A stretch of 64,000 nucleotides of DNA, from the NCBI GenBank assembly GCA_008690995.1, contig VRMN01000001.1, positions 4,154,001-4,218,000 on the forward strand. Direction: 5' to 3'. This DNA is from Porphyridium purpureum (Eukaryota > Rhodophyta > Bangiophyceae > Porphyridiales > Porphyridiaceae). Positions 19,766 to 29,458 of this stretch are shown here, piece after piece (position 1 is the stretch's first letter; the number at the start of each line of letters is the position of its first letter). The notes under the pieces were generated by a model. The model was not told the DNA's origin. It did no database searches and worked only from the letters and a program-made list of their open reading frames with translations. A program made the translations under genes and the position numbers.

Positions 19766-22603
19766 ATGTCGACGGGAAAGAGAGTAGCGCTGGAGGAAGG
19801 TCTCAAAGTTGCTGGCGCAGTTGTTGATGATGTCGGGGCTGTACTTCCGTATGTGGCGGTCGCTTACGCAGTTACGAAGATTATTATAGAGTATGCGGAG
19901 GCCGCCAAGGCGAACAAGGCCTCATGCAAGTTGCTGGCTAGGCGCGCCAGTTGCATAAGAAGCATACTTTTAGATTATTTTGGACCCGATGGCGAAAAGC
20001 TCGTGAGCAAGACAGACGACTTGAGGCACAGCAGTCTCCTTGACTGCCTCAGTGAGCTCGAGTCTGAACTTCAAGCCGCATGCTCGCTTGTGAAAAAGTT
20101 TTCAAGTTGCGAAAGCACGTTCGAAAGAGTGCTTCGCGCATTGCGGGCGAAGAACTACCGAGGCGAGTTTCAGACGTGCGGCAATCGGCTCATCGAATTC
20201 GAGTCACGACTTTCGAACATCATCACGTTCAAAATCGGACACGACCAAAACAAGAATCATCAGGAGATGATGCGCGCCCTTGAAGAGGATAGGGTGGGAG
20301 ATAGATCGATGCTAGAGCGCGAACTACGGACTCGCCCGGAGAAGAACGCCGTTCTCCAAATGCTCAGCGAGCCCGTGGATATTTCAAAGCCGCACTTGAA
20401 CGCAGGCAATTTACAGGACGGTGATTCAACCAAGCCGCAGCACGCTGAGCCGTGGTTCATAGATGTTGCTCATATCGAAAAGGAAGAGCATAGCAATGGT
20501 AAGAAGGGAAAGTTTGTTGAACTCGGCGCCGGCGGCTTTGGGACGGTTTACCGCGGCACGTGCATGGGAGAGACAGTTGCCATCAAGCAAGTCAATTCAT
20601 CAAGCGACACCGCGATACGGGAGTTCAAAAACGAGCTGGGAATGATGTGGCGAGCTTCGCACGAGAATATCATTCGGACGCATGGAGGTTTTTACCCACT
20701 GGAAGGTGTGGACGACCACGTAGGCGAAGTGCCGCTTATTCTGCTCGAATATGCCCCGAAAGGTTCGCTTGAAAAGTACATGTTCGCTGACAAGAAGGAA
20801 ACGTTGCTTCCGAATGATATCTTGTTGTGCATTTTTCGTGGGATTTTGGATGGTTTGAAGTATCTACACGCAAGCAACGTCGTGCACCGAGATATCAAGC
20901 CCCAAAACATTCTTCTTATGGATGACTTCACGCCGAAGATCAGTGATTTCGGGTTGGCTACTGTGAAGAACACCTATTCATTTGCAAACACAACGCTAGG
21001 TACCAGGGGCTATATGGCGCCCGAGGTTATCCGTGGTGACCGATACAATCGCTCCTGCGACGTGTGGTCGTACGGCGTCATGCTGTTCGAAATGATGCTC
21101 GGCGAGCGGATGTTAGAAAGCGGATGCATGGATGTCAAAATTTTGACGATTCTTGAAGACCCGAAGCGAGGCGTGCCGTGGGACAAATTGAACAAGTCGG
21201 AGTACGCAAAACAATGGCCTGACTGGGTGGTAAGTATGGCAAAGGCGTGCCTGCAGACCAAGCCCGAGAAGCGCCCGACTGCATCGGATATCTGGCTTCA
21301 ACTTTATGACTGTATGGGTAAGGAGGGGGCCACTGTGGCTGCAAAGTCTCAGAACTTTCAGTATGCTACGTCCTCATCCAGCACCAGCACAGCAAAGGTT
21401 GATGCGTTGGCTGCGAAATTTTCGTATGTCACGCTGTCATCTGGTGGGTCCGCAGCCTCATCATCAAGTGCCGCAGGCAGCGCGGCGGGGCCTAGTGGAT
21501 CGCGGCCTCAATATGCACAGGCGCTGAGTGCTCAAGAAAAGCTCCGCCTTGCAGAAGAATGCGAGAAAGCGGGGAACATGGCGAATGCGTACACGTACGT
21601 CAAGCTAGCTGCCGAAGAAGGCATCGCGGAGGGCCGGTTCCGGCTGGGCAAGATTTTGCTAGAAGGTTCGCACGGCATGCGCCAGCACTTGGAGCACGGC
21701 GCGGGTTGGGTGCGCGCAGCTGCTGAGAGTGGGCACACGGACGCCATGATTGAGTATGGTCGTTGCTACCACTCTGGACGAGGAGTACCGCAGAACTGTA
21801 GCCTTGCGAAGGAATGGTATGCAAAGGCCGCAATGCTCGGCAATTCGGCCGGGTCCGCATGGCTGAAAGCGTTGGAGGCGGAAGAGCAGACATTGCTCAT
21901 TCGACAGCAGCTTGACGAGAAGAAGAAGAAAGTGCAGCGCGAGCGTGAGGCTGAGGCACACGCGGCCGCCGTACGTCAGGCAGCGGCGTTGGAGCAGGCC
22001 CATCTCGAAAGGGAAGCGCGAGAACTGGTCGCGGAGCGCGAAGCCGAAGCTGCTGCTGCACGGAGGCGTGAGCAAGAAGCCGCACAATGCGCGGCCGCTG
22101 CCGCCGCCGCAGCAGCAGAGCAAACGCGCCGCGACGTCATGGAATGGCAACGACGTGGTCAAACCGAGGAGCTGAACAAGAATTTCACAGAAGCGCTGCT
22201 TTGGTACCGCAAGGCTGCGCAAGCAGGAGACGCTTACTCGCAGTGCAAGCTGGGCTCTTTTTTCTCGAACGGATTGGGTGGTCTGCGCGAGAACAAGTGC
22301 GCGGCGCTAGTTTGGTTCCGCAAGGCCGCGGAACAGGGATATGCACCGGCGCAGTGCAATTTGGGCTTTTGCTACGCGAACGGGTGGGGTGATCTGCGGG
22401 AAGACAAGCGCGCAGCCGTCGGGTGGTACCGCAGGGCCGCGGAACAAGGAAACGCATCGGCGCAATATAACTTGGGCAGGTGTTACGAGAATGGGTGGGG
22501 AGGTCTACGCGTAGACAAGCGGGCAATGATCGAGTGGTACAGCAAGGCCGCGGAACAAGGACAAGCACAGGCGATGGATAGGTTGAAAAAACTAGGTCAC
22601 TAG
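19766..22603 (+). CDS. MLKL-like helical domain + protein kinase + Sel1 repeats (copy 1)
   Basis: A 945-residue protein with an ATG in AAACATG context. Residues 1-155 are helical and resemble the four-helix N-terminus of MLKL/HeLo-type cell-death proteins (YAVTKIIIEYAEAAKANKASC, ELESELQAACSLVKKFSS, EFQTCGNRLIEFESRL). The kinase domain, about 245-520, looks active and TKL-like: glycine loop GAGGFG (254-259), VAIK Lys274, HRDIKPQN with Asp376, DFG Asp394, then APEV and SCDVWSYGVMLFEM. A Ser/Ala-rich linker leads to Sel1/TPR-like repeats at 592-708. A Glu/Ala/Arg-rich coiled coil follows (709-790, REREAEAHAAA) and then more Sel1 repeats (793-945, WYRKAAQAGDAYSQCKLG). Sel1 units usually bind partner proteins. 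The order recalls plant MLKLs and the Sel1-kinases of arbuscular mycorrhizal fungi. Role in signalling or cell death is inferred. Confidence 0.9.
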   Translation: MSTGKRVALEEGLKVAGAVVDDVGAVLPYVAVAYAVTKIIIEYAEAAKANKASCKLLARRASCIRSILLDYFGPDGEKLVSKTDDLRHSSLLDCLSELESELQAACSLVKKFSSCESTFERVLRALRAKNYRGEFQTCGNRLIEFESRLSNIITFKIGHDQNKNHQEMMRALEEDRVGDRSMLERELRTRPEKNAVLQMLSEPVDISKPHLNAGNLQDGDSTKPQHAEPWFIDVAHIEKEEHSNGKKGKFVELGAGGFGTVYRGTCMGETVAIKQVNSSSDTAIREFKNELGMMWRASHENIIRTHGGFYPLEGVDDHVGEVPLILLEYAPKGSLEKYMFADKKETLLPNDILLCIFRGILDGLKYLHASNVVHRDIKPQNILLMDDFTPKISDFGLATVKNTYSFANTTLGTRGYMAPEVIRGDRYNRSCDVWSYGVMLFEMMLGERMLESGCMDVKILTILEDPKRGVPWDKLNKSEYAKQWPDWVVSMAKACLQTKPEKRPTASDIWLQLYDCMGKEGATVAAKSQNFQYATSSSSTSTAKVDALAAKFSYVTLSSGGSAASSSSAAGSAAGPSGSRPQYAQALSAQEKLRLAEECEKAGNMANAYTYVKLAAEEGIAEGRFRLGKILLEGSHGMRQHLEHGAGWVRAAAESGHTDAMIEYGRCYHSGRGVPQNCSLAKEWYAKAAMLGNSAGSAWLKALEAEEQTLLIRQQLDEKKKKVQREREAEAHAAAVRQAAALEQAHLEREARELVAEREAEAAAARRREQEAAQCAAAAAAAAAEQTRRDVMEWQRRGQTEELNKNFTEALLWYRKAAQAGDAYSQCKLGSFFSNGLGGLRENKCAALVWFRKAAEQGYAPAQCNLGFCYANGWGDLREDKRAAVGWYRRAAEQGNASAQYNLGRCYENGWGGLRVDKRAMIEWYSKAAEQGQAQAMDRLKKLGH

Positions 22604-23476
22604 AAATCGCAAAGCGAGGTCAAGGCGAAAGCGCGACTTTGGTGCGCATGTGAAGCCTAAACCTTAAAAAACCAGCGCTGATTGAACCCAATTCTGGTAT
22701 GCTATCTCGACATCGGTCAGTAACAGCTTTCTCCAGGAAGTTATGGATGAGTCGAAATTTCCTACGTGCCAAGATTTGCATGTCACGCCATAGATTTCTC
22801 TCACCTCGCCTTCATCTTCTTGTTAGACACGCTCCGCTTGGAGGACGCGGCTTCGCAGGCACAAATTGAATGATGTTGAGAAAGGGCGCATGTGTCAAAA
22901 ATACGAGCATCACTTTGTCAGAGCGCCAGTCATAGCCAGGCTGTACCTTTGAGCCACGTGCAGACAAGCAGTCGGGCCAGCATCTTCTAGACCACGTTGA
23001 TCATTATCCAACGTACCAGCCAGGCAAGATCATCTATCGGAGCAATGCCGATCCGTGTGCATGCGTGTCCACCAGGACGATAGTGCCATTGACACATCTG
23101 CGCGCGGCCGTACCGTCGGGTACAAAAGAAGGGCCGCTTTTGGAGCTGTGCAGCTCTGAAAGAGAATAAAACAGGAGAAAACAAGGAATAAGTTAATGAA
23201 AACGAAAAAACATATGGTTCATTCGCGACGCTGCCTGGAGTAGAGCTCCTCGGCAGTGCAATATCTCTCTGCGACCCTTGGAGCAACCGGCTTCCGTTCG
23301 GGCAGACCCCGCGCTTGGACGTGTAGACAAACAAAGGCAAGAACACATGCATTTCACCAAAATCAGATACGGTGCGTATGTTGCGCACGGACTTCTTGTG
23401 GGGCACATTGAAAGCACTGGATGTCAAATTAAGGCGCATGAATCTGTAAGAAATAAATGTGGAATTCATTTAATCT
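22604..23476. other. Intergenic region between convergent genes
   Basis: About 870 bp separating the 3' ends of the kinase and ferric reductase genes. Frames here are short. The stretch holds AAATAAATG-like words near 23450 that may serve 3'-end formation, but nothing further can be supported. Confidence 0.3.
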
Positions 23477-25099
23477 CTAGTACGAAAAGGCTTCTTGGTG
23501 AATGTGTGCTGAGCACATGCCCGCGCGATCTCGCGCTGAAACAGCTTGCGTAAGGTCGAACACCATCGATTTTGGTCCACAGGTGAGAGCGGCCAATAGT
23601 GGTCTGCTGCCTTGGTGTCCAACACGGTGTATTAACGCATCAAGCTCTTGTGCTAGGTGCGCACGCTGCCCAACGAATAGACTCACGTCATTGCCCAAAC
23701 GAGGTAATAGCCGATGCGTGTCGTCAACCTCTGCTGTGAGATAAACCATAATACGCACCTCGTGGCTCCAGCTTGCGCACGCCCGGAGCACGTCAGCAAA
23801 CTCAAGCACGAGCTCCACATCACGAACGCACCAGACAAACGAAAGCGCGGGCCTGGCGAGCGGGGAGTGCACCAGCCTTTGAAGCAACGGAATTAGTGGT
23901 GTGACACCGATACCGCCGGCACAAAAAAAGACGGCATCATAAGTGGCGGGTTCGAATGGCAGCTCAAGGCTGCCGTGCGGGCCGTCCACGTAAGCCAGCG
24001 CGCCATCTAGCGATGCCGCGTGCAAGGATGCGGCGAGAGCGACGAGCTGGTGAGACCAGGACTGCGAGTTGCCGCCTGTGGCGGCCTTGACGTAGACTAC
24101 CACCTTGTTGGTGGAGGATTTCGGCAGGTTGTCGGCGCATTCTTGGTCTACGCCCACATCACAAAGGCTGAACGGATGCGAGTGCCAGCGCGAAATGCAC
24201 GGTATGTTCAGGTACACCCAGCTGCAGTCGTGATGATCCTTTGCGGCGTTCCCCACGGAATCTTTGCTCCATTCTAGCTCAAGCTTGGCGGTGTTTCTGC
24301 CGATTAGGCGCGTTGATCGTAAACTACGGACGTCGCGGGCGGCCTTCCACCAACGCCACAGCTTATCTATTGTCAGAAGGAGCAGTGGAACGGCGGCCTT
24401 GGCGGCAAATGCACCCGGCTCATAGTGCCAAAAAAGGCTCACCAAGAAAGCGGGGACGGCCAAAACGTGCAAATTCCAGAACCACGCGTACGCTGCACGG
24501 CGCACGTACCGCATGCTCGAGAAATAGATGACGAGGAGGAATGCCATTGCGACAAGTCCAGCTACATTTTTTGGCTTGCCCAATTTGGACCAAAGCTCAG
24601 CGCCCCGCGCCCAACTCGGGAAAAACGAGAGCCCGTGTGTGAGCGCCACGAAGACCACGGCGCGCCCGAGCCAGCGGTGCCACTTTACGAGCTTGTCAAA
24701 CGAGTTCCCTGTCGCGTAAATGAGCAGAGAGTGTCGCGAGACGGGCAAGAGCGTGATGGCGACGAGCGTGTGCAGCAAGCCGCCCAGATGCTTCCCAAAC
24801 TTCTTTACCCTGTGCACAAGAACGGCGCACTCGGCGCGGCTCTTTGCCTTGACGGCGTTTTCGCAGCCGCGTCGCGAGAGGTAGCGCGTAGCCTCGCTCG
24901 CGATGATCGCTGAGACCACGAGCACGAGTGCGCAGAGGAAAAGCAGCTCGGACCAGCGCAGCCTAGCGAGTTCGAAAGGAAGCCAGCTTTGAAACCTGAG
25001 CAACGGCCTCTTTGCAAGCGCGCTCTTGACGCGAAACCATGCGTGCCGCCCGCGGCCAGCCATACCCGACTCTGGGGCCAGCTTTTGCCACTGCGACAT
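23477..25099 (-). CDS. Ferric reductase / NADPH oxidase family (FRE)
   Basis: A membrane flavocytochrome that moves electrons from NADPH through FAD and two haems across the membrane, reducing Fe(III) or, in NOX relatives, oxygen. The open frame begins at a TTG (25201); the first ATG is 25099, giving 540 residues. Two His pairs with 13 residues between, His141/His155 (KWHRWLG...LTHG) and His211/His225 (NLHV...LFWH), fit bis-haem binding. SHPFS near 308 fits the FAD site, FFCAGGIGVTPLIPLL near 392-406 the nucleotide site and CGPKSM near 507 the C-terminal NADPH motif. About six hydrophobic helices span 50-245. It sits head to head with the phytotransferrin-like gene, about 1.1 kb apart, so ferric reduction for iron uptake is likelier than ROS production. 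Confidence 0.9.
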   Translation of the reverse strand: MSQWQKLAPESGMAGRGRHAWFRVKSALAKRPLLRFQSWLPFELARLRWSELLFLCALVLVVSAIIASEATRYLSRRGCENAVKAKSRAECAVLVHRVKKFGKHLGGLLHTLVAITLLPVSRHSLLIYATGNSFDKLVKWHRWLGRAVVFVALTHGLSFFPSWARGAELWSKLGKPKNVAGLVAMAFLLVIYFSSMRYVRRAAYAWFWNLHVLAVPAFLVSLFWHYEPGAFAAKAAVPLLLLTIDKLWRWWKAARDVRSLRSTRLIGRNTAKLELEWSKDSVGNAAKDHHDCSWVYLNIPCISRWHSHPFSLCDVGVDQECADNLPKSSTNKVVVYVKAATGGNSQSWSHQLVALAASLHAASLDGALAYVDGPHGSLELPFEPATYDAVFFCAGGIGVTPLIPLLQRLVHSPLARPALSFVWCVRDVELVLEFADVLRACASWSHEVRIMVYLTAEVDDTHRLLPRLGNDVSLFVGQRAHLAQELDALIHRVGHQGSRPLLAALTCGPKSMVFDLTQAVSARDRAGMCSAHIHQEAFSY

Positions 25100-26193
25100 C
25101 TTTGGTCTGCTGTCGGTATTCGACGTGCCCGCGTGTGCGCTGCGACCACCCACTTTGCCGCTGATCACATGAGCTGGACTCCTCGGCCGCAGCTCGTGCA
25201 AGCAAATGCGTTACCGCAATCACATGCGCACGCACAGCCAACATACGCTGTCGCGTCGTCGGCGCGACCGCACCTGACCAAAACGTGACCCCCAAGCCTG
25301 ACCTATCACCGTTCCCTCCCCTGCTTTACATGAGCGCCACCCGACATCCACGGCCGCCACCCGGAATCTCTCATCGCGCGCCGCGGGGAATACGGGAATG
25401 TCGTTCTACGACGCCACCCTGCTGCTCGCACGCGCGGGACGTGGCTGGCCGGGTGCGCGCAAGATTTGCACCGAACAAACAGCGCTGCGCGCATTCTGCG
25501 CGGTGAACGCACGAAAAACGGCAGCGCCACCACGTTCCGACCGTGAGGCGCGGGCGCGCAGAGGGTGCGATAACGCGCGTTCCGTTGAGGACGTGCCTGC
25601 CAAGCGACAGATCGGCGACTGTACCGCTCACGCGCTGCGAAAGCCGCACGCCGCTGAGTGGGAATGCAGCGAAACGTGCGAGCTGTGCGCGCGCAGGGCT
25701 GTGCGACCAGCCGCACGAAGGACTGCACGAACGGCGGGCACGAACCGGTCCGCGCAACGCGTTCGTGCGGCTGAGGGAGTCGCACTGCGCGGCATGCGCA
25801 GTCGCGGCGGCACGCCGGCCGAAGGCAAGATGCGCACGGATGCGCGTTCCATGCCCCTGTTCGGCTCGGTTGATAGCGTCGAGGGTGTGCGACTCGGAGC
25901 GCGGAAGCGATGATGGGAGAAGTGGTGCAAATGGAGGCCGTGCCGGAGTGAATAACGGCGATGAGAATGGAAAAGATGATTGCGCGAAGGGAAGAAGGAG
26001 GCACGAAACGGGCAGGGTCAGTGGACTGATGCGCAGCGCCCGATGTGTATTAAAGCGCTTCGCGAGTGGCGGTTGTCGGGGTGAGGAGAAGCCTGTGGAG
26101 CGGTAGAACCGAGAGTAGGAAGGGCAGAGGCAATCGTAAGGGGAAGAAGAAAGCACTGCGCAGGGGCGTAGAAGGAAGGGTTGGTACATCAAC
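25100..26193. promoter_or_regulatory. Divergent promoter region of the iron-uptake pair
   Basis: About 1.1 kb between two head-to-head starts. It is GC-rich (25.4-25.9 kb especially), which leaves open frames on both strands that show no protein-like pattern. Co-regulation by iron status is expected from the flanking gene functions, but I cannot point to a defined binding site. Confidence 0.4.
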
Positions 26194-27528
26194 ATGATGG
26201 TGAACGCCATGAAGATGTTCGCTCTGGGCATCCTGGTGGTTGCGATTGCCGTCCTCGCAGGTCATGGAACGGCCCAGACAGATGACTTTGGGACAATTGC
26301 TGGGTACACGTTTGAGAGTGACGTCATTGACAGGGCAGAAATTGATCTTGATATGGCGGACATCAGCTCTCTCACTGACGCATCCGAGTTTGTGGAGGCC
26401 AAGACTCTGTATGAGAAAGGGCTGAATTCCGTGAAAGCAGACGGATCGATCCGTACGATTCGTGGCCTGTCGACTTCGGCGGGTACCAAGATGACGGGTC
26501 AGCCTACCTTTGACACTTATGAGGCCTACTGGGGTTCTCCAAACTATGGGGATAACTTTGTTATTCAGGCACTCGATGGGACAGGCATGTTTGCCGCGGC
26601 TTCGAATATCTTTCGGGCCGAATGTGCCACTAAGGGTGCCCAGTACCAGATTGTGTGGATGTATGTGATCCACGAACTTGAGGACGGCCGAAATGATTGT
26701 CTCGCCGGAGACATCACTGACAACATTGGGGGTGTGCAGGCAGTCGACGAGGGATGGGCCTTTTACACTGGTTCCTTGGTAGGGGAACTTGGAACAGAAG
26801 CCGGACAACTGGTCTGGGGTTTGGCGGAGAAGCGTGCTACCAACTTTGACACTATCACCGACGGAAAGGCAACCGTGAACACCAGGCTTTTGGAGTTGTG
26901 GAAAAAGTTGCAGGCATCGAGCCAGAGTGATTGCGCGAACATGCGCGAAGATATTGGTGAAGTCATCAGGCTGCTGCTGATCCCTCTGTACCAAGGAGCC
27001 CTTCGCTACGCTTACAGAGCGGATCCTGCCAGTGGCTTCGGCGGAGGAAGCAAGGAGTGGGGAGAAGGATGGGCTTTTGTGGCCGCCCTCTTGCCGATGG
27101 CCGCAAGGGAAAACGCTGACGACGCTGCTTACATTCGCGACAATTTTGACCCGGAAAGCACCAAAGCTCCGGTAGGCGACGGGTACAAGGCAGTAATGGA
27201 CCGCCTGTACAGCAGTGCAGCGAAGCTTGGCATTTCGGAAGAGGAGTTGGGACGCCTTGAAGATTTGGACGCTGGAGGAAACCCTGGAGGCGCTGGCGAG
27301 AACAATGTTGAGAGCAGCGGCCTCAGCGGAGGAGCGATTGCCGGTATTGTTATTGGAAGTCTTGTCGGTGCGGCTCTCGTCGTGATGGGTGGATTATACT
27401 TCTGGAGGCGTCAGCAGTCGAAGAAGGTTCTTCAGGCGCACAACAAGTCCCTCGATCACGATAATGAGACGGTCTCGTCTTCGTCGCCGTATGGCAAGGA
27501 CGATTACATTCCTTCTGCGGGTCCGTAA
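26194..27528 (+). CDS. FEA1: Phytotransferrin / FEA1-type iron-binding surface protein
   Basis: Iron-deficiency proteins of this family (Chlamydomonas FEA1, diatom ISIP2A/phytotransferrin) bind ferric iron at the cell surface. The 444-residue product has a signal peptide (about 1-28, MFALGILVVAIAVLAGHGTA) and one Fea1 domain with family blocks FVIQALDGTGMF, YQIVWMYVIHELEDG..DC, DEGWAFYTGSLVG, LVWGLAEKRATNFDT, IPLYQGALRYAYRAD and KEWGEGWAFVAALLP. A Gly-rich stretch leads to one transmembrane helix (about 379-405, IVIGSLVGAALVVMGGLYFW) with a basic stop and a short Ser-rich tail, so it is a type I membrane protein. Chlamydomonas FEA1 is soluble and periplasmic; ISIP2A is membrane-bound, so this arrangement is closer to ISIP2A but with one repeat. 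The ATG at 26194 is clear. Confidence 0.92.
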   Translation: MMVNAMKMFALGILVVAIAVLAGHGTAQTDDFGTIAGYTFESDVIDRAEIDLDMADISSLTDASEFVEAKTLYEKGLNSVKADGSIRTIRGLSTSAGTKMTGQPTFDTYEAYWGSPNYGDNFVIQALDGTGMFAAASNIFRAECATKGAQYQIVWMYVIHELEDGRNDCLAGDITDNIGGVQAVDEGWAFYTGSLVGELGTEAGQLVWGLAEKRATNFDTITDGKATVNTRLLELWKKLQASSQSDCANMREDIGEVIRLLLIPLYQGALRYAYRADPASGFGGGSKEWGEGWAFVAALLPMAARENADDAAYIRDNFDPESTKAPVGDGYKAVMDRLYSSAAKLGISEEELGRLEDLDAGGNPGGAGENNVESSGLSGGAIAGIVIGSLVGAALVVMGGLYFWRRQQSKKVLQAHNKSLDHDNETVSSSSPYGKDDYIPSAGP

Positions 27529-28109
27529 AGTAGAAGGCTAAGATTTCCCTTCTTGTAACATGGCCTCTCGCTAAGGTGGTTAGGTCTTCATTGAGTCCCT
27601 TTTGATTTTTCTGGAGAAAAGTAAAAGAATGATTGTTTGTTCATCGAGGGTGAAAAAGTCATTGATTGCCACCGGCCTGGCAGCGGTAGGCAAGCTTTGG
27701 CCCGGCGAGGGTGGTCCGGAGTTTCTCTTCCTCGAAACACGCTCGTCGCCACACTCCAAACCTTCGAGGCGGCGTTCGTGTCCCTGTTCCAAAGGTTTGG
27801 ATTGCTGCGGCTACGATCAGGGCCGGCCAAAGTGCAAACGTATCTGGGTTGCAACGGTTACTCACGTGGGAATGAAAAAGGAGAGCGGATTCTCCGTAGT
27901 CCATAGCTGCATTCTTTGTGGTAAACCAGTATCGTTTTAGCATGAACAACAGTCCCTGACAAGGTTTGCGGCCAAACGTGACGTTTTCTAGGTAAATGAC
28001 AGTATTTTAGAATGAATACTATAGCATACAAAAACGAACCCCCCAAAAAGGGATCGTAATGCATTGCACGGGCATCCCATGTTGAGGGTGAATGAGCATA
28101 GGCAAAGAG
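27529..28109. other. Intergenic region
   Basis: About 580 bp between the phytotransferrin gene and the Sel1 relic. No gene, repeat or RNA recognised. Confidence 0.3.
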
Positions 28110-29160
28110 CAGTATTTTACCATTTTGCCCGTCGCATGGAAACGGGACGCTGGATGATGAGAAAGTGCGTGTTCAAGTTGCGCTGGACTCGCAGTGGGTG
28201 TACAGCGATGGGCGGAGCGTGCAGGAGCGCGGGTGGCAGGTTGCGCGGGTCGTGTGGGGCGTGCGCGATCGGGAGTGCAGCTGTAGGCCAGCTCCGACTC
28301 GGCAAGACTTTGCTCGACGGCTCGCATGGCATGAGTCAGCACGTGGAGCATGGCACGGGTTGGGTGCGCGCAGCTGCTGAGGAAGGACGCACGGACGCCG
28401 TGATTGAGGTTGGCAGCTGCGACCACTCTCGGCGGCGAGTGCCGCAGAGCTTGAGCCTTGCGAAGGAGTTCGATGTGAGGGGGCGCAAAGCTCGGCAGCT
28501 CGGCAGCTCGGCGGGGTCCGCATGACTGGACGCGGTACGGCCCAAAGAGTAGACGGCGCTGAGACGGAAGCAGTTTGCCAATCAGAGGCAGAAAGCGGAA
28601 CGTGAGCGTGAGGCTCAGGCGCTCGCAGCTGCCGTGCCGTTGGCAGCTAGAGATGAGCAGGCTGATTTCGCCGCCGAGGCTGTAGACCATGTGCGTGTCG
28701 CCCCGAAAGCCGAGATTGCGGATCGGGTGGAAGCGCTGCGCCGCGAACTAGAAGCGGCACGACGCGATGACGCGGCGGCGTCGCGAGCCAGGCGACCGCG
28801 GATGCGCAGTCTCGTCTCGAGAAAGAGACGCGACATTTGGCCGCGCGACTCGACGCGAAAGTGACCGCAGCATGGCGGCTTGCAGAAGAGGCTGCTTCAT
28901 GCGACGCCGCAAACTGGCAGCAACGTGGCCGGACCGAGGAGTTTGACAAGAAGAATTTTGTGGAAGCGCGGGTGAGGTACCGCAAGGCGGCACTCGTGGG
29001 AGATGCCTGCCCGCAGGGTTAGCTGGGCTATTTTTACCTTAGCGAATGGGAAGAGCTGCCGCAGAACAAGCGCACAGCGGTCGAATGCTACCGTCAGGCC
29101 GCGAAGTAAGGATATGCAGGGGCGCAATAAATTTGCTGGCGCTTGATACCATGGCGGGGA
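28110..29160 (+). pseudogene. Relic of a third kinase/Sel1 family member (Sel1 and coiled-coil part)
   Basis: Pieces of the C-terminal half survive in several frames. A Sel1 piece at about 28300-28525 (GMSQHVEHGTGWVRAAAEEG) matches both intact paralogues (GMRQHLEHGAGWVRAAAESG in copy 1). A charged coiled-coil piece lies at about 28590-28860. A last Sel1 piece at about 28910-29130 (WQQRGRTEEFDKKNFVEARV; KRTAVECYRQAAK) contains in-frame stops. The N-terminal helical domain and kinase are absent. It is a host gene fossil with multiple frameshifts and stops. Confidence 0.85.
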
Positions 29161-29458
29161 TGGCAGTCTGCGCCAATCGATAACCGTGGTTTTAAAGTTA
29201 TTCTTTCGATAATACTTAAATTCAAGATGCAGTGCTTATGGCGACGGTAACTTCCATGATTTCACACTGCGAAAGACTACTTTTCAAGTAAGCTCGGCGC
29301 AGAGAATTCGCGTTAACGAATCACTCTTCATTAGATGTATCTGTGTTGCGTCTCGCCTAGCACCCACGAGGGCCACAGAAAAGAGGAAAAAAGATTGAAG
29401 GAGCACACCTGTTCTCAAAGAGATAAATACAAAAATTCCCCAAAGGACGCTTAGAAAA
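29161..29458. other. Spacer
   Basis: About 300 AT-rich bases between the relic and the 3' end of the dynamin-like gene. Nothing recognised. Confidence 0.3.

Noticed and set aside
19766-22603. Kinase domain as an MLKL-type pseudokinase
   Set aside because: The ATP lysine, HRD and DFG aspartates are all present in both paralogues, so catalysis looks possible.
23477-25099. NADPH oxidase (ROS-producing) reading of the reductase
   Set aside because: Possible by motif alone, but there is no EF-hand region and the divergent phytotransferrin neighbour favours iron reduction.
25306-26231. Long overlapping open frames on both strands between the ferric reductase and phytotransferrin genes
   Set aside because: GC-rich DNA with few stops; translations are Arg/Ala/Ser/Cys-rich with no protein-like pattern.
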